Assembly: GCA_035524895.1 (NCBI GenBank)
Contig: DATLFI010000395.1
Coordinates: 1 to 16,425, forward strand
Origin: DATLFI01 sp035524895
GTDB taxonomy: Bacteria; Acidobacteriota; Thermoanaerobaculia; Multivoradales; Multivoraceae
Reading direction: 5' to 3'
DNA length: 16,425 nucleotides
Position 1 is the first letter of the stretch. Each line of letters begins with the position of its first letter. A program made the translations under genes and the position numbers. This document shows, in pieces, positions 1-7,903 of this stretch. The notes under the pieces were generated by a model that ran no database searches, was not told the origin of the DNA, and saw nothing but the letters and a program-made list of their open reading frames with translations.

Positions 1-317
1 GCGTCGCGCACCGAAGGCAGCGAGAGCGAGGCGGCGTGGCTCTCCTTGGTGTCCCACACCTCGGTGATCCAGAGCGCGTCCTCGTCCGTGGTGTCCTTCG
101 CCACCACGTAGCTCAGACAGCCCGGCATGCCCGAGACGCCGGCGAGCAGGATCCCGATCAGCTCGTCTCGCTTGCCAGGGGCGGCCGTCATCTTGCCGAT
201 CAGTCCATGCATCGTTTGCGCTCCCTTGGATGCGCCGGGCATCGACGCGGCGGCCGCGAGTACCGCTGCCCCGGCCACCAGCTCGCGCCGGCTGATTCTC
301 GCGAGGTTCGACCTCAC
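1..317 (-). CDS. Tat-exported ABM-domain (putative quinol monooxygenase-like) protein, partial
   Basis: The 3' end runs off the left edge; about 105 codons are visible. I chose the GTG start because GGAGGAGA lies three bases upstream and because it adds a twin-arginine leader: S-R-R-E-L at residues 9-13 followed by an Ala/Val-rich hydrophobic stretch to about residue 25. The mature part begins MHGLIGKMTAAPGKRDEL and continues through GMPGCLSYVVAKD and WITEVWD. This is the layout of the antibiotic biosynthesis monooxygenase fold, small dimeric alpha-beta barrels acting on quinones or aromatic polyketides, or of unknown role. The ATG at 210-212 is in frame, also has a purine-rich GGGAG eight bases upstream, and would give a cytosolic form. 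The gene lies downstream of the CocE-like hydrolase on the same strand, with about 240 bp between them. The family assignment is good; the substrate is unknown. Confidence 0.8.
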   Translation of the reverse strand, partial: MRSNLARISRRELVAGAAVLAAAASMPGASKGAQTMHGLIGKMTAAPGKRDELIGILLAGVSGMPGCLSYVVAKDTTDEDALWITEVWDTKESHAASLSLPSVRD

Positions 318-555
318 CTGTCTCCTCCAACCGGCTCGTGACATCTTACGGCTCGGCGCTCGGCCGTACCCGACCCGCAGGCATAGCGCACGGGCCCGAC
401 CACGACCACTCCACGACCACGAGCATACGGAGCGACGGGTTGAAACAGCGGTCGAACCAGCGCGAAGGCACGTCGCCAGGGGAATCCAGGGCCTCTCGAA
501 CCGGCACCCTGGTTGCCGTCGCTCTCGTCTTGCTGGGCGGCGTCTGCTACCCGCC
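318..555. other. Intergenic region between the ABM gene and the CocE-like gene
   Basis: Apart from the ABM ribosome binding site, I see no gene, clear hairpin terminator or convincing promoter here. A plus-strand reading frame of 75 codons crosses it and ends in a hydrophobic stretch, but its GTG has no ribosome binding site. Confidence 0.4.
321..328 (-). promoter_or_regulatory. Ribosome binding site of the ABM gene
   Basis: GGAGGAGA on the minus strand sits three bases before the GTG start. It is the main reason for preferring the longer, Tat-signal-containing start over the internal ATG at 210-212. Confidence 0.65.
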
Positions 556-2295
556 TTATCGGTGACGGGCCACCTCCGGCAAACCGGGAGCGGTGTCGTC
601 CATCACCGGCAGCACCAACGCCGACGAATGTTCCAGCTCGTGGAACACGAGATTGGTCGCGACGCGCGGCGGTGCGCCGCGATCTCCGGGCGCCGTGCCG
701 TTGTTGGGGTTGACCTCGAAGCGAGGGTGGTTGCTCGAGGTGACGTGCACGGCGATGCGGTGTCCGGGCTCGAAAGTCACGGCGGTGTGCCAGAGGTCGA
801 TCACGATATGCGTCGGCTCGCCGGGCGTCATCATCGCTACGTCCTCGGCGCGCCGGCCCTGGCGGTAGCGCGCGCGCTGGATGGAGTCGATGACGAGCGC
901 TTCGTAGCCGTCGGGGTAGACGTCGACGAGCTTGACGGCGAAGTCAGTGTCCGGTCCGTCGGTCGAGACCCAGAGCTCGGCCGAGAGCTCACCGGCCAGC
1001 ACCAGGTCGCGATCGAGGGGAGCGCTCTCGAAGCGGAGGTAGTCGGGTCGTTCTGGGATCGCGCGCTGGTCCATCGGTCCGCGGGCGATGGTCAGGTTGA
1101 GGCCGCCGACGGTGGGCACCGGGTTCGCGGGGTCGAAGCGGTATGCGGTGCGCGATGCGTCGGCCTGCGGTGCTTCCCAGGAGAGGTTGCCGCCTTCGGC
1201 GAGATAGAGCCGCACGGGCCTGCTGCCGGGAGGCGGCCAGGTCTCGGCCTGGAGCCAGCGATTGGCCGATGACGGCGGAGAGCCCCGGCGCGCCGCGGCC
1301 ATCATGTAGTAGCTCACCGTCGGCTGGTTGGCGATGCCGTTGTCGATCCCACGGAGCCAGTAGTCGAACCACCGCAGCTCCTCGGTGCGATCGGCGCGGT
1401 CGCCGCCGTCGGGGTAGACCAGGTCGCCGGAGAGCGCGCCGTGGCCGATCGGGCCGATCCAGATCTTCTGTCGACCGCGCGCGCCGGGCGCGCCCCAGTC
1501 CTGCAGGTAGCGAAAGTTGTTCACGGTGCCCTTGAGGAACAGGTCGTACCAGCCACCGACGTTGTAGATCGGGATATCGACCTGATGGCGCAGGAAGAAG
1601 AAGTCGGTGCTCTGCCAGCGCTCGTCGAGCAGAACCCGCCGCTGGAGGGCCGCGACCACGTCGTCGCCGACGCCCTGGCCGCGCATCCAGTTGCCGGTAT
1701 CGGCCTCCTTGAACACGCCGCCGATGAAGCGACTCTCCTCCCACAGGCTCTCCGGCGCCACCACCACGTAGGCGGCGACGAGGTGCGGCGGGTTCGCGGC
1801 GGCGGCGAGGTTGGCGGCGATGCCGACCGCCGAGGCGCCGGAGACGCCCACCTTGCCGTTCGACCAGGGCTGCGCCGCGATCCACTCCACGGTGTCGTAG
1901 CCGTCGTGGATCTCGTTCATGTGCGGCTCGTAGGTCCCCTCGCTGCGGTAGCGCCCGCGCTGGTCCTGCGCCACGAGCGCGTAGCCGCGCTCGTTGTAGG
2001 CGTATGCCGCGGTGACGCCCGACTTGTTGTACGGCGTCCGCTGGAGCACGGTCGGGAACGGGCCTTCGCCTTCGGGAACGTGTACGTCGGTCGCGAGGCG
2101 CACCCCGTCACGCATCGGCACCATGTGCTCGCGCTCCCGCTTGCCCTCGGCGGCGGTGGTTGGGAGGGAGGGAGAGAGGAGGAGGGCGAGCAGGGCGAGA
2201 CGGAGCGCGAGGCGATGTCCGAGGAGGGGAGACAGTGCTCGCCGCGCCACCAAGAAGGCGGTTCGGGAAGGCTGTTGGTGAGATGGCGCGCGCAT
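556..2295 (-). CDS. Exported CocE/NonD-family serine hydrolase (S15-like, X-Pro dipeptidyl-peptidase fold)
   Basis: 579 aa. The ATG is preceded by AGGAGGTG three bases upstream, which decides the start over an in-frame ATG about 160 bp further up. Residues 29-49 form a Sec-type signal (basic N-region, then LALLALLLSPSLP, likely cleavage after TTAA). The alpha/beta-hydrolase domain starts near REHMVPMRDGVRLATD, with DQRGRYRSEG around 111-120. The likely triad is Ser152 (GVSGAS), Asp251 (GGWYD) and His285 (GPIGHG). Residues from about 335 to the end form the beta-sandwich PepX C-terminal domain typical of CocE, glutaryl-7-ACA acylase and X-Pro dipeptidyl peptidases. Length and domain order are normal. 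It probably hydrolyses an ester or amide outside the cytoplasm; the substrate cannot be predicted. It is transcribed divergently from the Fic gene. Confidence 0.92.
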   Translation of the reverse strand: MRAPSHQQPSRTAFLVARRALSPLLGHRLALRLALLALLLSPSLPTTAAEGKREREHMVPMRDGVRLATDVHVPEGEGPFPTVLQRTPYNKSGVTAAYAYNERGYALVAQDQRGRYRSEGTYEPHMNEIHDGYDTVEWIAAQPWSNGKVGVSGASAVGIAANLAAAANPPHLVAAYVVVAPESLWEESRFIGGVFKEADTGNWMRGQGVGDDVVAALQRRVLLDERWQSTDFFFLRHQVDIPIYNVGGWYDLFLKGTVNNFRYLQDWGAPGARGRQKIWIGPIGHGALSGDLVYPDGGDRADRTEELRWFDYWLRGIDNGIANQPTVSYYMMAAARRGSPPSSANRWLQAETWPPPGSRPVRLYLAEGGNLSWEAPQADASRTAYRFDPANPVPTVGGLNLTIARGPMDQRAIPERPDYLRFESAPLDRDLVLAGELSAELWVSTDGPDTDFAVKLVDVYPDGYEALVIDSIQRARYRQGRRAEDVAMMTPGEPTHIVIDLWHTAVTFEPGHRIAVHVTSSNHPRFEVNPNNGTAPGDRGAPPRVATNLVFHELEHSSALVLPVMDDTAPGLPEVARHR

Positions 2296-2298
2296 GGG

Positions 2299-2306
2299 CA
2301 CCTCCT
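2299..2306 (-). promoter_or_regulatory. Ribosome binding site of the CocE-like gene
   Basis: AGGAGGTG on the minus strand lies three bases before the ATG at 2293-2295. It is a strong anti-16S match and sets the start of the signal-peptide-bearing protein. Confidence 0.75.
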
Positions 2307-2436
2307 GTGGGTCGCGTCCCGCCATCATACGGCCCCACTCGCTGCCCCGACGGGGCGCCAGCAGAGGCAGCGCTGCTCCCCCCGGCGCATCCGTCACTCC
2401 GGCGCGAAAGACAGCGGTGGAGGCAGCCTCGCCCAC

Positions 2437-2465
2437 TTGTTTAGACTTGCCTGCCAAAGTATGAA
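2437..2465 (+). promoter_or_regulatory. Putative sigma70-type promoter of the Fic gene
   Basis: TTGTTT at 2437-2442 and TATGAA at 2460-2465 are separated by 17 bases, in a locally AT-richer patch of GC-rich DNA. Each hexamer matches four of six consensus bases. Transcription from it would start near 2472, leaving a leader of about 58 nt before the ATG at 2530. This also argues against translation starting at the ATG at 2461, which lies inside the -10 hexamer. Pattern match only. Confidence 0.45.
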
Positions 2466-2486
2466 TAGCCGGCGTCGCTATCCAGC

Positions 2487-2512
2487 GATGCTGAACTGGG
2501 ATGCTGAACCGG
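2487..2512 (+). repeat. 13-bp tandem duplication in the Fic leader
   Basis: GATGCTGAACTGG is followed directly by GATGCTGAACCGG, two 13-bp units with one mismatch. They lie between the predicted promoter and the ribosome binding site of the Fic gene. It may be a simple duplication or a protein or RNA binding site. Confidence 0.7.
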
Positions 2513-2518
2513 AAGGAG
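2513..2518 (+). promoter_or_regulatory. Ribosome binding site of the Fic gene
   Basis: AAGGAG eleven bases before the ATG at 2530. It follows the second 13-bp repeat unit directly and supports the start MRRGETGRYE, which matches how Fic-family proteins of this type begin. Confidence 0.65.
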
Positions 2519-2529
2519 ACGGGACTGGC

Positions 2530-3426
2530 ATGAGGCGCGGGGAGACCGGCCGCTACGAGGTGACCACCGCTGGCGGAGAGTCGGTGCGCGCCTTCGTCCC
2601 GGCGCCGCTGCCGCCCCTCCCTCCCCTGACCTTCGAGGGCGATCTCCAGCGTGCGCTCGAGGCGGCGGTGCTCGCCCTCGGACGGCTCGACGGCGTCGCG
2701 ACGCTGCTGCCGGACAAGTCTCTCTTTCTCTACACCTACGTCCGCAAGGAGGCGGTGCTCTCTTCACAGATCGAGGGGACGCAGTCTTCGCTCTCGGACC
2801 TGCTGCTCTTCGAGCTGGACGAAGCGCCCGGCGTAGCGCTCGACGACGTGGTCGAGGTCTCCAACTACGTCGCCGCACTGGACCACGGCCTCGCGCGGCT
2901 GCGCGAGGGGTTCCCGCTCTCGAACCGGCTGATCCGTGAGATCCACGGCGTGCTGCTCTCGCGCGGGCGTGGCAGCGGCAAGGACCCCGGCGAGTTCCGG
3001 CGCTCGCAGAACTGGATCGGCGGCAGCCGCCCGAGCAACGCCACGTTCGTCCCGCCGCCCCACACGGCCGTGCCCGACTGCATGGGAGCGCTCGAGCGCT
3101 TCCTGCACGCTGTGGACGACGGCTTGCCGGTGCTGGTGCGCGCTGGGCTCGCCCATGTCCAGTTCGAGACCATCCACCCGTTTCTCGACGGCAACGGACG
3201 TGGGACGGCTGCTCATCACCTTCCTGCTCTGCCACGCGCGCGTGCTGGGCGAGCCGCTCCTGTACCTGAGCCTGTACTTCAAGCAGAACCGCGCCGCCTA
3301 CTACGCGCTGCTCGACCGCGTGCGGCGCGACGCGGTGGATTTCGCGCTCGCCACGCAACGGGACAACGTTCTCGATCTCGTGCACGCGTGGGGGCTGAAG
3401 GGAACCGGCCCGACCCGGTACAGTGA
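2530..3426 (+). pseudogene. Fic-family AMPylase, frameshifted in the catalytic motif and truncated
   Basis: Fic (fido) proteins transfer AMP or related groups from nucleotides to target proteins. The first 224 residues are well preserved: MRRGETGRYE start, N-terminal helices, the inhibitory-helix motif SSQIEG at 78-83 (the glutamate at 82 normally blocks ATP binding), RRSQNWIGG, and H-P-F-L-D-G-N-G-R at 216-224. After CGT at 3199-3201 the expected V-G-R-L-L-I-T-F-L-L continues in the +2 frame from 3200. Two bases have therefore been lost inside HPFxDGNGRxGR. The unshifted frame reads nonsense to TGA at 3424-3426. The shifted frame keeps Fic similarity only to about 3336 (YYALLDRVRR) and then runs on without a stop through ggt. 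The usual C-terminal winged helix is missing, so the 3' end appears deleted as well. A sequencing error could explain the frameshift but not the missing end. Confidence 0.85.
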
Positions 3427-3464
3427 GAGGTCATTCCGTCCCCTCCAGCTTCCGGAGCCACGCC

Positions 3465-5408
3465 ATGAGCTCGACCATCCGCCGCCGCGTCGTCGCCACC
3501 ACGTTTGCGGTCATTCTCCTCGCCGGCAGCGCCTCCGCCCAACGCACCGCTGCGCAAGCAGTTCTTGCGCTCCCCACCGACAAGCCGGTGCTCCACGGGC
3601 AGCACTGGGTGGCGGTCACCGGGAAACCACTCGCCGCGACCGCGGGAGCGATGATGTTCCTGCAGGGCGGCAATGCCGTCGACGCGGCGTGCGCGATGCT
3701 CGCAGCCACGTCGACGATGTGGGACACGCTGGGCTGGGGCGGCGAGACGCAGGCGCTGGTCTTCGATCCGCGCGACGGCAAGGTCAAGGGGATCAACGCG
3801 CTCGGCGTCGCGCCCACGGGGGCCACGGCCGACTACTACCGCGAGCAGGGCATGCGCTATCCGCCGGAGTACGGCCCGCTCGCGGCGGTGACCCCGGGGA
3901 CGCCAGGTGGGCTGATGGTGATGCTCGCCGAGCTCGGCACCATGAGCCTGGAGCAGGTGCTCGCGCCCGCGATCCAGATGGCCGACGGCTATCCGATCGA
4001 GGCATCGCAGGCCGACAACATGGAGCGGCAGCGCAAGCGCATCGCGGAGTGGCCGTCCTCGCGCGCGGTCTTCTTGCCGCACCTCGACGAGAGCGACGAC
4101 ACCCAGCGCGCCGCGCCGTACCCGGGCGAGATCTTCCGCCAGCCCGACCTGCTGGCGACTCTCCAGAAGCTGGTCGAGGCGGAGCGCTCGGCGCTGCGCG
4201 GCGGCGCCGAGCGCAAGTCCGCGATCCAGGCGGCTTACGACCGCTTCTACCGCGGCGACATCGCCCAGGAGCTGGTGCGCGGCACGCAGGAAGGCGGCGG
4301 GTTGATCACGGTGGAGGACCTGGCGAGCTGGAGGGTCCACATCGAGGAGCCGGTGAAGACCGAGTACAAGGGCATCGAGGTCTACAAGCTCACGCACTGG
4401 ACGCAGGGCCCTGCGATGCTCCAGGCGCTCAATGTCCTCGAGCACGTCGACCGCGAGCACCCGCTGCGCGAGATGGGCTACAACAGCGCGCGCTACCTGC
4501 ACGCGGTCTATCAGGCGATGAACCTCGCCTTCGCCGACCGCGACTTCTACTACGGCGACCCGTACTTCCCGCCCGAGGAGCCGATCGCCGGCCTGCTGTC
4601 GAAGGACTACGCGAAGCAGCGCGCCGGGCTGATCGACTGGTCGCGCAACCGCCTCGACATCCGACCCGGCGATCCTTATCCGTTCCAGGGCAGCGAGAAC
4701 CCATATCTCGACCTGCTCCAGAAGTGGCGGCCGGTGCCGCCGACCAGCGATGCCGAGGGCGAGGCGGGCTTCCAGCAATCGTCGGTGGGGACCGGCCCGC
4801 AGATGACACCAGACGAAGCGTTCTATGCCGGCACGACCTCGATCCAGGCGGCCGACGCGGCGGGCTGGGTGGTCTCGATCACGCCGAGCGGCGCGTGGGT
4901 TCCGGCGTACATCGCGGGACGCACCGGGATCGGCCTCTCGCAGCGTGCGCAGTCGTTCGTGCTCGATCCAGGCATGAACCCGTTCAACGTGATCGAGCCG
5001 GGGAAGCGACCGCGCGTCACGCTGACCCCGTCGCTGGCGCTGCGCGACGGCAAGCCCTACCTCGCGTTCTCGGTGCAGGGTGGCGACTCGCAGGACCAGA
5101 ACCTGTTGCAGTTCTTCCTCAACGTCGTGGAGTTCGGGATGAACGTCCAGCAGGCGTCGGAGGCCGCGAACATCGCCAGCTTCCAGATGCAGTCGAGCTT
5201 CGGCGACCACCGCTCCGAGCCGGGGCGGCTGCTGGCTCGCGACGACACTCCCGAGTGGGTGGTAGCCGAGCTGCGCAAGCTCGGCTACCGCGTCGAGACC
5301 GCGCGCAAGACCTCGGGCCCGATCACCGCGATCTGGTTCGACCGCGAGCACGGCACGATGTGGGGCGGCGCCAGCGACCACGGCGACGACTACGGCATCG
5401 CTTGGTAG
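3465..5408 (+). CDS. ggt: Exported gamma-glutamyltranspeptidase-family protein, atypical
   Basis: 647 aa. The ATG has GGAG eight bases upstream and begins a clean Sec signal (MSSTIRRRVV, then a hydrophobic core, likely cut after GSASA). GGT enzymes are Ntn hydrolases that self-cleave and then move or hydrolyse gamma-glutamyl groups, for example from glutathione, in the periplasm. Family marks seen are GGNAVDAA at 68-75, TPGTPGG at 143-149, a PAIQMADGYP segment at 168-177, ADRDFYYGDP at 357-366, and G-T-T-S-I at 456-460. By alignment with E. coli TTHYSVVD, Thr457 is the likely autoprocessing nucleophile. Differences from classical GGT: the usual GSPGG stretch reads GGDSQDQ, and the glycine-rich region before the mid-domain reads GWGGETQALVFD. 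The acceptor or donor may differ, or it may be an acylase or hydrolase. TACAGT at 3419-3424 is -10-like, but no -35 is evident. It stands between two broken genes. Confidence 0.88.
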   Translation: MSSTIRRRVVATTFAVILLAGSASAQRTAAQAVLALPTDKPVLHGQHWVAVTGKPLAATAGAMMFLQGGNAVDAACAMLAATSTMWDTLGWGGETQALVFDPRDGKVKGINALGVAPTGATADYYREQGMRYPPEYGPLAAVTPGTPGGLMVMLAELGTMSLEQVLAPAIQMADGYPIEASQADNMERQRKRIAEWPSSRAVFLPHLDESDDTQRAAPYPGEIFRQPDLLATLQKLVEAERSALRGGAERKSAIQAAYDRFYRGDIAQELVRGTQEGGGLITVEDLASWRVHIEEPVKTEYKGIEVYKLTHWTQGPAMLQALNVLEHVDREHPLREMGYNSARYLHAVYQAMNLAFADRDFYYGDPYFPPEEPIAGLLSKDYAKQRAGLIDWSRNRLDIRPGDPYPFQGSENPYLDLLQKWRPVPPTSDAEGEAGFQQSSVGTGPQMTPDEAFYAGTTSIQAADAAGWVVSITPSGAWVPAYIAGRTGIGLSQRAQSFVLDPGMNPFNVIEPGKRPRVTLTPSLALRDGKPYLAFSVQGGDSQDQNLLQFFLNVVEFGMNVQQASEAANIASFQMQSSFGDHRSEPGRLLARDDTPEWVVAELRKLGYRVETARKTSGPITAIWFDREHGTMWGGASDHGDDYGIAW

Positions 5409-5421
5409 AGCCGGTAGAGCC
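5404..5421 (+). repeat. 9-bp tandem duplication across the ggt stop codon
   Basis: GGTAGAGCC is repeated twice without a gap; the first copy contains the ggt TAG stop. Probably replication slippage. Confidence 0.6.
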
Positions 5422-5519
5422 GCTCGGCCCCAGCTATGGCGCACTGCTGCCTCCGCTGACGTAATCCAGTGTGAAGGCAGACGATGCCTTCCGGGAAGTG
5501 GCCGGGCACGGTCCGGGGT

Positions 5520-5538
5520 CTCGGCGCGATGCGCCGAG
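5520..5538. repeat. 8-bp perfect hairpin (CTCGGCGC / GCGCCGAG, loop GAT)
   Basis: A perfect inverted repeat with a three-base loop, about 110 bp after ggt and just before the oxidoreductase remnant. No T-run follows on either strand, so an intrinsic terminator for ggt is possible but not shown. Confidence 0.5.
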
Positions 5539-5584
5539 GGGAGCGAAGCCTCGCGTCGCGCGGCTCGCTCGCCCCGGGGAGTGA

Positions 5585-6927
5585 GGTGCCGCACCGGTAT
5601 CGGTCGAGGAACACCAGGGACACCATCCCCACCTGCTCCTCCAGGCCGGATACCGCGTGCTCGAGCAGCTCTTCCCCGGCCTCGGGGCGGAGGCCCAGCG
5701 CGATGGAGCGTCTGAAGTAGACCTCGCCCAGGATGTGCGTTGGCGGCAGCGTGGTGTCTGGAAGGCGCGATTTCCGAGCTCGATCCGCACCCTGGTGCAG
5801 ACGCGTCCGGTGTTGGAAGAGCGAATTCGCCAGCGCGTGACGGCGTTGCCGAACGTGCGTTTGGGCTGGCAAGCCACGGCAGTCGACCTGAGCTTTGCGC
5901 CGGAGGGCGACAGAGTCGACGGGGTGTGGGCGCGCCTCCCTGGCCAGGGACCCGCTCGACTCTCGGCCGACCTGGTGGTCGACGCTACCGGTTGCGGCTC
6001 GATGCTGGCGCGCCAGCTCGCGGCCCACGCTACGGGGCCCCGGTCGAGGAGCGGGCGGAGATCGGCCTCTGCTACACCACTGGACTGTTTCGCCGACGTG
6101 CCCGCACGCCACCCGACTGGCAGGCTCTGTTGCTTCCTCCGGATAGACGGCGTGCTTCTCGCGGCGGCATGGTGGTCGCGCTCGATGCGGTGTATTGGCA
6201 GGTGGCACTGCACGGCTACCGTGGCGACCACGCTCCGGCCGAGCTCGACGGCTTCACCGCCTTCGCGCGGTCGCTCAGCAGCGGCAAGATCGCTGCGGCC
6301 CTGGGCAACGCCATCCTGGTGAGCGATCTCGAGCGTTACGCGATTCCGTACCAGTTCCGCCGCCGCTACGAGAGGCTGCCGCGGGTCCCCGCGGGGCTGC
6401 TCGCCATCGGCGACGCGCTGGGTCGGCTCGACCCCGCGTACGCGCAAGGGATGGCGGTGGCCGCTCTGCAGGTCGAGGCGCTGTCCTCGCTGCTGGTGCG
6501 GCGCGCGTTCCGCAACCGCGCGGTGGCGAGCTCGGCGTTCGCGGGGGAGTACTTCGCTCGGGCCGCGCGCATCTTCGACCTGCCCTGGCGCATGTCGGGT
6601 GGTGCGGCGCAGGTGGCGCGGGCTGCCGGTGCTCGCCGAACGCAGGCGTCTGCGCTGCGGAGCTGGTACCGGCGCGAGCTCGAGCTGGCGTCGAGCGAAG
6701 TGCCTGGAGTGCACCAGGCATTCCTCGAGGTGTGGAACCTGATGGCGCCGGAGTCGCGCCTGTGGCGACCCGCGATCGCCGCGCGGGTGCTCGCCCAGGC
6801 AGCGACGCGCCGTCGCCGAGCCGTTTCAGGCATGGTTGCTGCGACGCACCGCCCAGGGCCAGAGACGACCGGCGCGTTCCGACTGGCCACAGCCTCGGAT
6901 GTCAGCACCGAGATCCCGATGGGTTAG
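5585..6927 (+). pseudogene. FAD-dependent oxidoreductase (monooxygenase/halogenase-like) remnant
   Basis: Two frames together encode about 450 residues of a family of FAD-dependent hydroxylase-like proteins. Frame 2 (from the stop at 5582-5584) gives VEEHQGHHPHLLLQAGYR, LEQLFPGLGAEAQ, DVRWRQRGVWKARFPS, TRPVLEERIRQRV, ALPNVRLGWQAT, and ADLVVDATGCGS, the second nucleotide-binding region. At about 6028-6030 the reading moves to frame 1: the expected H-G-Y-G reads with one base missing. Frame 1 then continues GAPVEERAEIGLCYTTG and LLAIGDALGRLDPAYAQGM (the FAD-binding GDA motif) to TAG at 6925-6927. The N-terminal GxGxxG Rossmann segment that should come first is absent in all frames between 5409 and 5584. 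With the dinucleotide fold gone and a frameshift inside, this is a decayed gene. The single-base shift alone could be an assembly error. It converges with coxM, 28 bp away. Confidence 0.82.
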
Positions 6928-6955
6928 CTCGATGAGCGAGTGAGGCGCGACCGTG

Positions 6956-7813
<858 letters not shown>

Positions 7814-7820
7814 AAAGCGT

Positions 7821-7825
7821 CTCCT
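7821..7825 (-). promoter_or_regulatory. Ribosome binding site of coxM
   Basis: AGGAG on the minus strand, seven bases before the ATG at 7811-7813. Confidence 0.65.
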
Positions 7826-7885
7826 GACAGGGATTGTGTAAGGCGCGATCGGGGCTCGTGGGTGTTCTCGCGGCAGGGAACTGGT

Positions 7886-7903
7886 TGCGGCGTCTACGCC
7901 GCA
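7886..7903 (-). repeat. Hairpin overlapping the coxL stop codon
   Basis: TGCGGCGT and ACGCCGCA form an 8-bp perfect inverted repeat around two bases, with the coxL TAG (7894-7896) at its centre. No U-run follows. A stable structure here could lower coxM expression or protect the coxSL message end. Confidence 0.5.

Noticed and set aside
338..565. 75-codon plus-strand frame ending in a hydrophobic segment (TLVAVALVLLGG)
   Set aside because: GTG start without a ribosome binding site, no known family, and its stop lies over the end of the CocE-like gene.
2461..2463. ATG as an upstream start for the Fic gene
   Set aside because: It overlaps the predicted -10 hexamer and has no ribosome binding site; family similarity begins at 2530 with AAGGAG upstream.
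3195..3215. Programmed ribosomal frameshift restoring Fic
   Set aside because: No slippery heptamer is seen, and the shifted frame lacks a proper C-terminus and stop, so it would not yield a normal protein.
3279..5594. 771-codon open frame on the minus strand opposite ggt
   Set aside because: Arg/Ala/His-rich with no recognisable domain; an antisense shadow typical of GC-rich codon use.
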